From Paramecium tetraurelia (Eukaryota > Ciliophora > Oligohymenophorea > Peniculida > Parameciidae), in assembly GCF_000165425.1 (NCBI RefSeq), contig NW_001799067.1, forward strand, positions 130,867-194,866: a stretch of 64,000 nucleotides of DNA, read 5' to 3'. Below the pieces are notes generated by a model, which was not told the origin of the DNA, did not search any database, and was given only the letters and a program-made list of their open reading frames with translations. The translations under genes were made by a program, and so were the position numbers. This document shows positions 26,983 to 38,718 of the stretch, piece by piece. Positions within the stretch are counted from its first letter, which is position 1. Each line of letters opens with the position of its first letter.

Positions 26983-27355
26983 AATCCATTCTTATGACAA
27001 ATAAATGTTATATATATTATTAATTTGTAAATAAACTATTATCATAAAATTAACAATTATAAATATAAAGATTCTATCAAATTAAATGTTTTCAATTGTT
27101 TTACACATCTAATAGACTTGCATTTCTCGTAATTAGAATTAAATTATTTAAAATTAATTCTAAGTATTAACTAATCTTTTAATTTGATCCTGAGATTCAA
27201 ATGATACCTTTTTATAATTGAATCTATGCAATCTTAATAATAAGATTCTATATTCATTCAATTAATTGAGTATTTATAAATTATAGAAATAAAGTTTTTA
27301 ACAATAGAGTAATTTATAATGTGACATTTGTAATTAAATAATTTAATTTTTGATA
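26983..27355. other. Intergenic, nothing recognised
   Basis: AT-rich gap between the CDPK stop and a micropeptide frame. No coding-like frame and no structural RNA seen. Confidence 0.5.
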
Positions 27356-27460
27356 ATGATTCTAGATTTCCTTTCAAATGTGGTCCTCTTCGGGATAATA
27401 GCTTTAGTTGGATTTGCTGCAATTGGTTCGTTTGCTAGGAAACAAGGTTTTCGATCATGA
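27356..27460 (+). CDS. Candidate 34-aa single-pass membrane micropeptide
   Basis: ATG at 27356 and TGA at 27458-27460 enclose 34 codons. The product starts MILDFLSNVVLFGIIALVG and ends with a basic tail (FARKQGFRS). It is one hydrophobic helix with a short basic cytosolic-type end, similar in plan to small subunits of membrane complexes (for example OST4-like proteins), but I do not recognise it. Local G+C is higher than on both sides, which suggests coding. It contains no TAA/TAG codon. It lies 198 bp from the convergent PNUTS-like gene. Confidence 0.45.
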   Translation: MILDFLSNVVLFGIIALVGFAAIGSFARKQGFRS

Positions 27461-27658
27461 ATTAAGTTTTTATGTGAATATTAATCTAATTTGATACTGT
27501 CATTTGAGCTTTGAAATTCAAAAACTGAGTTTCAATAGATTATCTAATAGTTCTTGAGATATTAAATTGCATAGGCAGAAACACGATATTGTTTTGTTGT
27601 ATTGAGTGTTGATGGAAGTTTAAATTAGCATATTAAATGTATTTTAATAAATATCAAC

Positions 27659-29442
27659 TCATAAACTATCGTACTTATTTAGCCTTCCAAGCAGAAAGGC
27701 AGGACTTAGCTATCTGAGTAGAGGAGGAATATTTAATTGCATAAATGGCTAGGGATAGAGGGTTTTGTTTAGGAAATTGGGTTATTGAAGAATTGGAGCA
27801 GGTCTTCCAGGGTAGCGAGAGTCATGAATGAAATTGCAATTATCTCCTCTTGTACATCCAATAGGGGAATGAAAATTGTGACAATGCTTGGTTTTGTAAG
27901 CTCTTAATCTCTGAGCCTGTATGGGATTAATGCTTTATAATTATTCAATTCGAGTTCTCTATTATTCCTATTGAGATTTAATGCGTTCTTATTCAGTTAT
28001 GATTGATTATTTGTCATTCAACTTAGTTTCAAGGAATGATTTAAAATTTTTTATATATTATTCCTCACCAATTTCCTTTAATTTTTATATAATATCATGT
28101 AATAAAGTGACTTAAATAAATTAATATTCTTACGAATGCTTTCTTGGCTATGGTTTTGTTTCTGCTCAACCATCTGAACCAATTGTTACATCTTGGGTTG
28201 GAGATCCTGCTTAGCCTGATTCAACATAACATCCTTTTATTTGGATTGTTCCTCTTGGGGTTTCTTCAAAATGCCTTTGATTTATTTTGTGTTAGCATTC
28301 TTGTGCTTTTATTCTAGCTCAGTGAATCCTCGATCGCAAATGATTTGAACCATAAACATAAGGTCTTCCCTCTTTGGTGGATCTAAATGAATGATTCTGG
28401 ATTGCATTCCTGCTTAAGTATTAGAGATTTCATTATACCCAGGTTAGTCAGGAATCTACTAGAGATTAAAGTTTGTAGAAATATTTACGTCTCTGGTGTA
28501 GAACGCTGACATTTTGGACTCGGTTCTCATTTATTGTTTCTAAGTCTCTTTGAAATTGGTGTCATAAGGAATAAGAAAAGTGTGTCGTAATTCTAATAGG
28601 TTCAATAGCTTACTCAGAGGCTTAATAAATGGAATTTATTCTATCATTTGTTGGATATTATCTAATTATAATTTGTGTTCTTGTCCTTCCATCATGGATT
28701 CCCTGTGCTTTATATCATAACCATTAATTTGATATAGTCTTCTTAATTCTCCCGCATATTATTTTTGGAAGGTAACCACTTCCTCTATGGTCATTCCTCT
28801 TTGATTAGGTTCATCGTCTCTTTTAAAAAACTTGTAATTCATGAGAAAGTCTTCTCTTGCAAATCTAATAATTTCGAATGTTTATAACATACCGAACATT
28901 TTTCTTTTTATTCTTTTTCTTTTTGTTTGATGATTCATTAGAACTTGATGATAAATTTCTTTTCACTTTTTTTTTGCGTTCCTCGTATTTATCCTTTTAA
29001 TTGTTGTTTTTTTTGAAATCTTCCAAAGTACTCCTATATCTTGCCTTAATTTTCAACCATTTTTATAGAATTTGATCATTCACACTTACTTTTTAATCTT
29101 CTAATAATCTTTTATCCTTTATTTTGATTAACAACTGTCCCATCTCAGATTCTTTCAGCATTTCATCATTTAAATTCATTTTCAACAACAACATAAATAT
29201 TTTATCAATCAGTTCTTCATTAGCCTAAATGCATTTCAAAGCCTCTTTTAAATATTAAGTAATCATCTTCATTGAGCCTGTCCATCCAAACCTAAAATTA
29301 GCCTCCTTTTTTACATGTCTATAAACTCAGGAGTGGAATTGAGTAAGTAATTCACTATTTGTATTTTTGCATAAACTGTAACTGCTGATTTTAATTTCAT
29401 ATTGATCTTTTTCATCAGCTCCTTATTTGTTATTTGATCCAT
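27659..29442 (-). CDS. PNUTS-like protein (PP1 / RNA polymerase II regulator): LW domain, RVxF motif, CCCH finger
   Basis: 569 aa after removal of introns of 23 nt (GTAAAAAAG...TTTTAG), 28 nt (GTATGTTAT...TATTAG) and 23 nt (GTAAGAATA...TTTAAG). Residues 1-150 form a helical bundle (MDQITNKELMKKINMKLK) resembling the TFIIS N-terminal/LW domain. A Lys-rich, nuclear-localisation-like stretch is followed at about residue 185 by KKNVRFARED, a PP1-binding RVxF-type motif. The middle is rich in Gln and Lys. Near the C-terminus is one CCCH zinc finger, CHNFHSPIGCTRGDNCNFIH (C-x8-C-x5-C-x3-H). The order LW domain, RVxF, single C-terminal CCCH finger is that of PNUTS (PPP1R10), which targets PP1 to chromatin in transcription termination. 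Family naming is inference from domain order. Confidence 0.65.
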
Positions 29443-29618
29443 CAATAAAATCTTATATTAATTTATATTATCATTATTATCTATAATTCAACTAAATCAA
29501 TTACAAAATTCTACAATGTTTTATTTATTTACTATAAATTCAGCATCCTTGCTTGCTTGTCTCTAAGAGAATATTTAAGTTGTATATAGAATTCTCTCAT
29601 TAAAATAATTATTGATTA

Positions 29619-30488
29619 ATGGCAGAATAATAACAAAACTATAGTGATTTAGTGAATCAAGAAATCGAATAGCCAAACAAACCAATCAAATGGGAAGTCG
29701 ATGGAATGCCTTAAACAAGAGTTGGACAAATGAAAAAAGAAGCTGTCTATATTTTCTGGTTCGAATTCTTAGGAACATTCATGCTAACATTCTCCATCTA
29801 TGCCAGCAAGTAAAGTCCAATTTAATAATCAAAGTAATAACCTCTTCGTTTTCAGTTGTGCCTATGGCATGCTGATCTTGGTAGCTCAAAATCAAAAATG
29901 CTCATTCAATCCTGCAATTACTACTGTTTTATCTGGCAATGACAAAGGCTTGTGGGTCTCAGTGGCTATAGCTAGTTAATTTGGAGGAGCATTCTTGGCG
30001 AGCATGCTTGGTTTCTTTTGCTTTAAAAATTAGTAAAATATTATATAGATTATGTAATAGTGTCAACGAAGTTCCATATTTGTCCTAAACGACATTTGAA
30101 GAATATTTCGCAGTTATTATTGGTGAAATCTTAGGATCGCTTATTCTTACTGCTGGCTTTCTATTTTAATATGATGATTTAATGGATTTCACAAGTGATA
30201 GATTAGAACATAGTCTCATAATCAGTGGATTATATGGGGTTGGTAGAACTTTAAGTTATGTTGCCAAGAGCAGTCTAAATCCAGCTATTGCCATGGGGTA
30301 AATCTTATGATTCATTAATTAGATTAGTATTTTTTGAATGTTGCAAAGATGGCCATTGGGCTAGATTTTGGAACTTATGGATTTATGCTGGTTTACCGTT
30401 TGTCGGAGCTTTTATCTCGTTAACATTGATTAGGATATTATACAAAGATTGCTATGAAAAATAAATAAAGGCTGGTTTGAAATATTGA
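29619..30488 (+). CDS. Aquaporin/MIP-family channel
   Basis: 263 aa after removal of introns of 25 nt (GTAAAGTCC...TCAAAG), 28 nt (GTAAAATAT...TAATAG) and 25 nt (GTAAATCTT...AATTAG). A 45-residue hydrophilic N-terminus is followed by about six hydrophobic helices. Both half-helix loops carry the MIP signature: FNPAIT in the first half and LNPAIA in the second. A glycine-rich helix follows each (for example SGLYGVGRTLSYVAK). The family transports water or small neutral solutes. The selectivity-filter Arg that usually follows the second NPA (NPAR) is replaced here (NPAI), so substrate is uncertain. It is divergent from the PNUTS-like gene, with 176 bp between starts. Confidence 0.88.
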
Positions 30489-30721
30489 ATGACAATAAAC
30501 TAATTTTTAGAGATATTATTATAAATTTATTTAGTTTTTAATTATAAAATTGACAGTCAATAATTAATTCAGGCATATTTGGATGGATAGCATATCAACA
30601 TTGATTAAATTAAAAAATAAATTAAATGATTTTAGAAAGGACTGGAAAGTTTTAGTGTGTCAATTCCAAATTTCTAATAAATTAAAATTTAATTATTAAA
30701 ATATTAAAATACATATTAAAC

Positions 30722-31951
30722 ATGTCCTCAAAAGAATCACGTAGACGCTCAAACAGACGTTCTAATCGCAAATAAAAATAGTAAGAATCCATATTTATTA
30801 TGCTCGCAGTTCTACTACTACTTCTTCCGTTGTCACTGATGATGAATCTAATGGAAGCTCTTCAAGTGATGATGATCAACACTACAAATATAGAAGAGGC
30901 GAATATATTCGAGAATACAAGGTTAAGAGACACATTTTTGATGGTACATTTGGAAGGGTCTTGAAAGTCAAGAGAAGAAATTCAAAAACATATGCCTTGA
31001 AGATCGTCAGACGCAATCACGTTGAGAGTGCACAATCAGAAGCTGATGTTTTGTTTCATTTAAAGAGAAAAGGACTTAGTAGATACTTTGTTGAATTGTA
31101 TGAATGTTTCCATCATAGAGGATATTATTGTATGGTATTTGAGAGGGTATTTAATGCCATCAAATAATTTTAGTTAGGACCAAGTCTTTATGAATTGATG
31201 AAATTAAATAAAAATCATGGAATTCCAATGTCTTTAATAAGAAGCATCAGTAAATAATTATTAAAGTATATTGGTCAATTACATGATTTAAAAATTGTTC
31301 ACACTGATTTAAAACCAGAGAACATACTTTTTAGTAAAAATTACAAATTGAAAAGAGGATAATAAGATTTGTATATATAATATTTAAATTCTCAATTAGA
31401 TATCTGCCACAGGATGACCGAATAAAGATCATAGACCTTGGTGGAGCAGTATTTGATTATGAAGGACATGATTGTATAATTAATACACGTCAATATAGAG
31501 CTCCTGAGGTATAGTTGTAATGTAGTGAATGGAATCACAAAAGTGATGTTTGGGGGATAGCCTGTATCATCGCTGAAATGTATCTAGGTAGGAATGAATG
31601 ATCTAAAATATTTTAGGACATTTATTGTTTTAAACTAGAAAGAATGAATATGAACACATGGCTTTGGTTGAAAAAGTCACTGATCAAAACTTCCCTTATT
31701 GGATGGCCAGTAGTGTAAAAGGATCATTGAAATAATGCTTCACAAAAAACTCTACAAATGGGAAATACTACATTTGGCCTTAGGAAAATACAACCAAAGA
31801 GAGTATTGCTAAAGTCGAAAATCAAAAACCATTAAGGGAATTGATACTTGATCCATTATTAAGAGATTTATTATAAAAAATGCTTGAAATTGATCCCGAT
31901 AAAAGAATCAGTTGTCACGAAGCTTTGCATCACAAATTCTTTTGTCATTGA
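30722..31951 (+). CDS. CLK/LAMMER-type protein kinase
   Basis: 371 aa with introns of 29 nt (GTAAGAATC...TCGCAG), 27 nt (GTATTTAAT...TTTTAG), 29 nt (GTATATATA...AATTAG) and 29 nt (GTAGGAATG...TTTTAG). An Arg/Ser-rich start (SRRRSNRRSNRK) and an acidic Ser stretch precede the kinase domain. Motifs: GTFGRV, YALKIVR, HTDLKPENIL (the HTD form is typical of CLKs), IIDLGGAV in place of DFG (DLG is typical of CLKs), NTRQYRAPEV, DVWGIACIIAEMYLG and EHMALVEKV, a variant of the EHLAMMERI LAMMER signature. CLKs phosphorylate SR splicing factors in the nucleus. All catalytic residues are present. Confidence 0.88.
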
Positions 31952-32023
31952 TAATGAACAATTCATTTTATAAAATTTTAATTTTATTCCTTATAGCACT
32001 CTCAGTTCTCCCCTTTACGTTAT

Positions 32024-32237
32024 TCATGTTAATTCTATAATTTCTTCTAAAGTAATATCTAAATCAAACCATAAGTCAATTGATATATATTTATCATAGT
32101 TAATATTTTTTTTATGAGATTACTCCACTTGAATATGGTAGAATGTTGGACATACTTTTAAGATTATCATATAAATAGATTTATCTATTGGCAATGTAGA
32201 TAATTACTAACTGAATAATTTCTTAAATTAAAATCAT
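32024..32237 (-). CDS. Possible small hypothetical protein (61 aa)
   Basis: ATG 32237..32235, TGA 32026..32024, with a presumed 28-nt intron (GTATGTCCA...ATTCAAG) that joins MILIQEIIQLVIIYIANRQ to an acidic end, DLWFDLDITLEEIIELT. A hydrophobic first half could be a membrane anchor. Without the intron, two alternative overlapping frames are also open, so this model is tentative. No family recognised. Confidence 0.3.
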
Positions 32238-32493
32238 ATTGATTTGCTGTTTATTTTCTCACACTTTACTTTCAATTTTTATTTAATATAAATTATTTTA
32301 GAAGATGGTTTTATGAATGAAGATTAAACTTTTATTTATCCTTTTATTAATTTTATATTCTTCTAAATTAAAGCTATTAGCAATAATTATTATGAAGTAG
32401 AAAAATGAAAAACAAATGAGCTTTAAATTTTAATCCAAAATATTGAAATTTATACAAAAGATATTATGCTAATATAGTATTTAACTAATTTAT

Positions 32494-33858
32494 TCATTCA
32501 TTATCATCTTCAATTATGTTTTTAGATAAAGTTTTCATGATAGATCTCCATTCTTCTATAATTGCTTTTAATTATTGTTTTATTTCTGTGATGAAACTCA
32601 ACAACTCATCTTACATTATAATGGACATTTTATCGCTTCTGTCTTTGTTTTTTTAATATTTAGTTTTGAGTACATCCATTTCTAAGTCTCTCTATATGAA
32701 TTATAGTAATAAATACTCTGCTAGAATTATCTGTATATTGCATTTTGAGTTATTCTATTCTTTATTAATCAACCAATAATTGCGATTATAAATTTCTTCT
32801 TCTTTTACAAGCAGTCAATGCCCACTCAATTTCAAATAAGCAATTTTATAATTTAGGGATAAATTTCCTATCAATGTCTTCAATTTCTCTATTGATTTTT
32901 CTTTGCCTGATTTCATTGTTATATTTCAACTATTTAAATTGTGAAATGTCCTCCTCACTTGCAGATCCTAATCCATCTAATAATTTAATAATTAATGAAT
33001 ACTCCAAGAATAAAGAGCTTCATTTTAATCATTTAATGATTTTGCCTCTTCTCTCAATATAAGAACATGTTCTTCAACAACAGTTTTCAACTTAGTACCT
33101 TTCATAGACAAGGATAGGAGTAGTGTTTCATCATAAGTTAAGTCTTTTTCACTTCCATCAAACATTTTTGCAGGATCTTAGCCTTTGGCTGTCAAATTAC
33201 TACCATGCCATAAGGTCTTGACTGATTGTAATAGATTATCATATTTTTACTCAATAGTTTTATTTTATTCTAATTCACCTTTCAATAGGGAAATAAACTA
33301 ATAGATAAATTCTAAATATACTTTTTCCTTATCTTCAATGAAAATTCTTAATTCTGGCACATATCGTAGATGATGATGGTGAAGTATTCTTTACAGAAAC
33401 TGCTGAAGGTCTTTCCTTCTCTTTTCTGAGAACTATTGTTTAAATTTTAAATCTCATAATTTTACTTCATAACTCGCCAAATTGACCTTGGTGAGCAGAT
33501 GCTTTTCAGGAATGGCAGGAATTATGTATCCTCCATACTTATTAATCAATTCCTAATACAACCACTCAAAATCACTAAATCTCCTGGATACTTCGGTGTC
33601 CCATTCTCCTCCCAACTTCTTGGTTCTAACCAAATATAATTTGTATTTAGTTATGTATCCCTCTTTCACTACGTCTCCGTCTTTGACTTCCACAATCCGA
33701 TTATTCATAAATTCATTAACCACAATTGCATTATAAAAATCTACATTGGGAATCACATTAGCTTGATGACTAGTCAATAATGAATTTAATGCATACTCAA
33801 AATTTAGTAAATCCATTTGTTGAGTCCCATTATTTTCTAAATCCTCTAATAAATTCAT
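32494..33858 (-). CDS. Sorting nexin (PX domain plus BAR-like helical region)
   Basis: 437 aa with introns of 26 nt (GTATTCATT...TATTAG) and 25 nt (GTATTTATT...ATATAG). Start is ATG 33858..33856 (MNLLEDLENN). The PX domain spans about residues 60-180: YKLYLVRTKKLGGEWDTEVS then RRFSDFEWLYQEL (the conserved R-R-[FY]-SDF phosphoinositide-binding motif), a Pro-containing loop IIPAIPEKH, and KRRKDLQQFLQRIL. The C-terminal ~250 residues are long amphipathic helices consistent with a BAR dimer. Such proteins act on endosomal membranes in retromer-type sorting. The start codon lies only 31 bp from the divergent gene's ATG. Confidence 0.85.
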
Positions 33859-33889
33859 TTTATTTATATTATAAATTAATTTACGCAAA
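33859..33889. promoter_or_regulatory. 31-bp shared divergent promoter/5'UTR region
   Basis: The entire space between ATG 33858 (minus, sorting nexin) and ATG 33890 (plus, coiled-coil protein). It is almost pure A+T. Both transcripts must start within it or within the opposite gene's 5' end. No TATA-type or other defined element can be singled out. Confidence 0.5.
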
Positions 33890-35553
33890 ATGAATACTAA
33901 GTCTACTTCTCTTTATATAGGGAGTAAATAACTGAATCAAAAGAGAATACGTTCTCCACTCAAGAAATAATCCATGATTTTTAAGTAGAATTCAGATGAA
34001 GAGGATAATCAATCAGAAGATGAAAAAATGGAAGTTATTAATCTTAACTACTTTAAAGCGAAAAAGCATCAAAAAAAGTTTAATTTGCAATAAATGCTAC
34101 AGTAAGGCAAATTGGCTGAGGATGAAGTAGATCATAATCCTCATTTCCCAAGTCCAACGATTAATACAAAGTTAATACATAATATATTCTAAATTTATCA
34201 TTCGGATAGGAAGGAAACCTTTATTGAAGACAAAGTACATGGGACTGCTGAAAAAATATCAAAACAAACTAATTAAAAACTAGTCAATCAAATCTTATTC
34301 AATAAAATGAGATAGAAGAGAGTTGTCTCATAACATGAATTAAGTAATTCAACCTCAAATGTACTGCAAAGCTTCAAGAATCTCTCATCAATGTTCAAAA
34401 GTGTTAATTAAATTGTTGATTATCATGCTGTTGCCAATCAAATCAGGTAATCTCAAGCATAGATCACAATCAACAGAGAAGAACATAAAAATTTGGAAAG
34501 ACAATAATTCAATTTCAATTACATTATAGAGGGCAGATTAAACTAAATTAAATTACACAGCCAAGAAATTTATTAGTATCAAATGAGTTTGCAAAAATTG
34601 AGATTGGAGAATTGCAAATTAAGAGATCATGTCTCAAGATTAGGTGAAGAAATTGATTAAATCAAATCAAAATATAATAAATAAAGACAATTAGCATTAC
34701 ACTAGGAAGATAAACTTCACCCTACTAAAAAATGGGATAGACAATAATACTTTTAGACCATTGATTAAAATGAATAAATGGAGTTAGCTAGAATCAAAAC
34801 ATTTTACATGGAATATTAATAACAATTGCAATTCAATCAAAGCTAATTAAAAAGAGAAGAAGAAATCTTACAAGATATTAAATATACTAAGAAATAAATC
34901 AAATAAGATTTAGCAGAGTTCTTAAAATAAGTATTGCAGAGTGAAGAAATTTAGTAACTTATATACTTATAATACATAGAATATCAGGATCTATCATAAT
35001 CATTGTAAAACTATTAATGTAAATTAATGAGAGTGTGACATAAGCTGATTTTCCATGTTATCTAGATAATCAATCTAGGATCTTTCTTATATCTAAGGCT
35101 AAATTAGAAATTAATAATGATTATTTGAAATTGCAAATTAAAGAAAACTAAATCAAATAATAATAGTAATAATTGGGCAACCGAGTTAATTATGAGAAAA
35201 AACTATTTTAAGTCATGAATTCTATTTCTAACATGAAAAAATAAAAATACACTTTAAAATCATTTGAATTACAATAGCAAAGTGACTCTAAATAAGATAA
35301 TCTCAGTTAAAAGCTGTCTAATCAATCACTCTAAATAAATAATTTGGATAATTAAATCATTGAATTAGAAGAATAAGAAATCTAAAGGCTTTAGATACTT
35401 TATCAAGGAAAATAATTACCTAATAGTTCTTTATAAAAACTCATCAAAACTGTCTAAGCTGAGTTTGGTTATAAATAGATGAATTAAAAGTTAAGTATAA
35501 TAATTCAGAATTATGACACAATTAAGAGTCAAGTTAACAAATCCATTAAGTGA
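33890..35553 (+). CDS. Coiled-coil protein of unknown function (545 aa)
   Basis: ATG at 33890, TGA at 35551-35553, with one 26-nt intron (GTAAATTAATGAG...CATAAG) near 35022. The N-terminal 130 residues are polar with Ser/Thr/Lys, including an acidic patch (SDEEDNQSEDEK). From about residue 150 the sequence is nearly continuous coiled coil rich in Gln, Lys, Glu and Leu (for example SLQKLRLENCKLRDHVSRLG). No globular domain, signal peptide or membrane segment is visible. Many Gln residues are TAA/TAG codons. Coiled-coil proteins of this type in ciliates are often cytoskeletal or basal-body components, but nothing here proves that. Confidence 0.8.
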
Positions 35554-35806
35554 ACTAATATCCGTATAAAATTTACTGTTATAAATTATGACATATCATA
35601 TCATTTCAATAAAATAAATAATTATCCAATTCTAATAACTTTTAACTAGATCATCTTTCTAGCATATTCTTGTTTCATCAAAATCTCTTGTATTTTCAGT
35701 TTGGCAAAAAAAAAATTAGAAAATTGCTTTATAAAATAATAATTGGAAAATGCTTTTAATTTATTGTATATAACATAAATCTTAAATCAATCTAAACCAA
35801 AGAAAG

Positions 35807-36025
35807 ATGAGTACGAGGATTAAATTGTACATATATATACAATCACCTAAACCAATATATGATTTCAGAAAGACAATATAATAGAAATTTCAGTTGTATC
35901 TTCCTTACTAAATGAAATCATAAATGTATCCTCACAATAAGATCAATTAACTTCCAATATATAGAAAATAATAAGAACAGTTATTAACATACAATTATAT
36001 TATAATTCTAAATAGATTAAGCTGA
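35807..36025 (+). CDS. Possible small hypothetical protein (72 aa)
   Basis: ATG 35807, TGA 36023-36025, 73 codons, no intron. The product begins MSTRIKLYIYIQSPKPIYD and is Gln- and Tyr-rich and basic. It ends 5 bp before the stop of the opposing gene at 36031. Length alone is not strong evidence because random TGA-free frames of this size are common here. Unrecognised. Confidence 0.3.
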
Positions 36026-36030
36026 ATCAC

Positions 36031-36630
36031 TCATTTCTTTTTTGGTGTAATATCTCTGCTTGTTACGATACTTTAAGTTCCATTTATTGATAATTAACAC
36101 TATGTTCGTGACATCTACAAGGAGATATATCTACTTCGTTTGAATTATTTGGTTATATTTTAATCTTGTTAAATAAACTTGTTCTATTTATTTAATGGAA
36201 ATTTAACATTTTAGATTTATGAATTTTATTCATTTTTCTAAACTTTAAGTTCTTTATAAGATTAGACGTAAAATCTTTTTCTATTTGTCAATTAATTCTC
36301 TTTTTAAATAGTTTGATCCTGTCTTAAATCTATTAGATTTAATAACATTTTTGAGTGACTCGGAAATATTAAATTATTTAGTAAGGCTCTGCCTTCTATA
36401 GGACTAGAGATCAGTTTTTATGTCGGTTAGTGATACATCACATTGAATTCTGTAAAAATCTTCTAATGACGATGAACTTATTGTAATTTCTTGACCAATT
36501 ATTATGTTTGTTTTTTTACAGATGTAATTTATTAATTCAATTAAGTATATTTAGGTGTGAGATGTTCATACTCAGATTGGGTTTATTGTAGTATGTTTTA
36601 TTCAGTTTATACTAATTAATTTTATTACAT
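36031..36630 (-). CDS. Hypothetical Gln/Lys-rich protein (199 aa)
   Basis: ATG 36630..36628 to TGA 36033..36031, 200 codons without an intron. The product starts MQQNQLVQTEQNILQQTQSE and has coiled-coil-like Gln/Lys stretches, a more hydrophobic centre (GRALLNNLIFPSHSKMLLNL) and a basic end (SRDITPKKK). Two other frames look partly protein-like in the same stretch, but only this frame runs from ATG to stop without help. Its ATG is 8 bp from the divergent ATG at 36639, so one of the two starts may be wrong. No known family. Confidence 0.45.
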
Positions 36631-36638
36631 AAATAATT

Positions 36639-38669
36639 ATGAACAAATTTGAAGATGAATTAAAATATGCTTAAAAAGCAACAAGCAATGAATTTCTGTC
36701 TTGGTTATAGAATGTGAGTTATGAACTTATTAAATAAAAAGAATACTCATATGGATAAGAATTTTTCAGATCTTAACAAAATTTATATGAACTTATATTC
36801 AAATCAAATGGCATTTTGAATAATAGTTTTCGAACAACTCAACAAAGATATGGCTCGATTGAAGATACATTTTTCTTTATAAAACTGTTGAATATTCTTT
36901 CTCCAGAAGAGATGTCATTTTATTCCGCCTTGCCATCAGAATATCCTTACCATTCTGTTTCATTAGATGTATTGCCAGCGCATATACAATTATATTTTAA
37001 AGACCCATCTTTGGCTAACATGAATTAATAATTTCAAGCATTTTAGGACATATTTTAAGAGAACATTTAAGTTGAAAAAAGTCAACTAAAATTTTGTGTT
37101 AGTGCAAAAATGATAGTTTTGGATTTTATTTATTAAATGGGCGCTGTTAATTTTAAGGGATAGTGCTTTGTATGTGACAGATAATAGTTCAAAAATTGTT
37201 AGGATTGTGCTTTAAATAAATGTAAAAGGAAAGTTCAACACTTAAGGACCACTTATTAAAATAGCTCCACACCTTAATCCCATACTTAGTTCTTATTAGA
37301 CGAATTTTAGAATTATATGTATACAAAAAATCAAAGAAAACAATTAAATATTAAGCCGCCAGACAAAACAATTGTCGATTTTCACTTTTCAATAGATGAT
37401 TTATACTTTTATAAGAAATATACACTATATGAACACCTATATGTTAATAAATTATTTGAATTGAACCTAACAATAGATCAATAGAAATTATTATACAAAA
37501 TTAAACCAAGTAGCATTGTCTTGGATACTCAGATGATGTTAATCTATCTAACAATATATTTTAATTCATTATATGGAACCGATTTAGAAACTATTTATTA
37601 ATAATTTAAACCTTTTTTGAGAAATTCTGATATTTTTAATAAGAGTAGTTAATTTATCTATCAAAATAGAAGTTTTTTTTTTGAGTGCGGAAGATAAAAG
37701 CAATAAATTACTTATTAGTAAGGCTTATTTAAGTTCTTTTAACATTCTTTCGAAGTATATCCTAATGAGAGGTAATGTAATTAAATTACTTTATATTCAC
37801 ACATAGCAGCTTATGTTTTATTTTTGAAATGGCAATTTATTAATAAAGAATAAAGCATCTATAATTAGGCCTTAATTTTCGATCAAGCTCTCTCATCTTG
37901 TGTTGCATCATAGAATTAAATTCTGGGACAACTCTAAAAAAAAAGAGTAAACTCCTATAAAGGAAGCAATCCATTAACTAAATTTATCGTAAATGAATTG
38001 TTGCCTCTTTATTAAGTCTGTAAAAATAAATTTGGAGATTGTCCTTAAACTGTTTTATTTAAGTACTTCAAACCGCATTTAATCGAATAAAGATTTAGTT
38101 AATTTGAATACAGATTAGATTCCCAAATGAGAGAACTAGATCCACAAAGGAATTTAATGAAAAATTCGATAAGACTCTATTATCCTTTCTACACAAAATT
38201 ACTTATTACTATTTTTTAATGTTTAAGTAATTTAAATTATCTGAATGATTCAGAATATTAAGGATTAATTCACTTATTTGCATTTTGTGAATCTAATGAT
38301 TAAAATTCATTCTTTTGCGATTCATTAAAGTTTATTAAATAAAAACCCTTTTAAATACCAGCCTATTAAGAAGTTAAGAATTTTTGCGATATGTATGTGA
38401 AAAACAGCGATGAGGGAGAATTTCTAATAATAGAAAATAAAGATACTAAAAAATTTGTGACTTAAGCAATAGAGTTATTGATGTCATATTAATAAAGAAT
38501 AGGCATAAAAAATGATAAAACAGTAGAATTTTTAGGTTCATATTTTAATATTTAAACATCCAAAATTAATGCGATACCAATAAAAAATATTAGTCCCTAG
38601 TAAAGTCTAGGAAGATTATCCAAATCTAGAATGTAAATATAAGATTTATTGAGTTAGTGTAATAAATGA
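36639..38669 (+). CDS. Large hypothetical protein with a Cys cluster (676 aa)
   Basis: One continuous frame of 677 codons from ATG 36639 to TGA 38667-38669. It begins MNKFEDELKYAQKATSNEFL. Around residue 175 a Cys cluster, CFVCDRQQFKNCQDCALNKC, could bind zinc (CxxC...CxxC...C). Later segments are hydrophobic/aromatic mixed (for example KYTLYEHLYVNKLFELNLTI) with no predicted membrane helix of full length, so a soluble helical protein with one zinc site is likely. The length without stops strongly supports coding. No family recognised. Confidence 0.8.
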
Positions 38670-38718
38670 ATGGAAAGCTCCACTAAGAGATTTTGAAATT
38701 TATGTTTTTTTTATTATA

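Noticed and set aside
33553-33888. A longer start for the sorting nexin at 33888 using TTG
   Set aside because: The first ATG (33858) is a normal start; the extension would overlap the divergent gene's 5' end and begins with a non-ATG codon.
36200-36570. Alternative minus-strand frame (SSSSLEDFYRIQ...) with apparent frameshifts, first read as a pseudogene
   Set aside because: Another frame runs from ATG 36630 to TGA 36031 without any intron or break and explains the stretch better.
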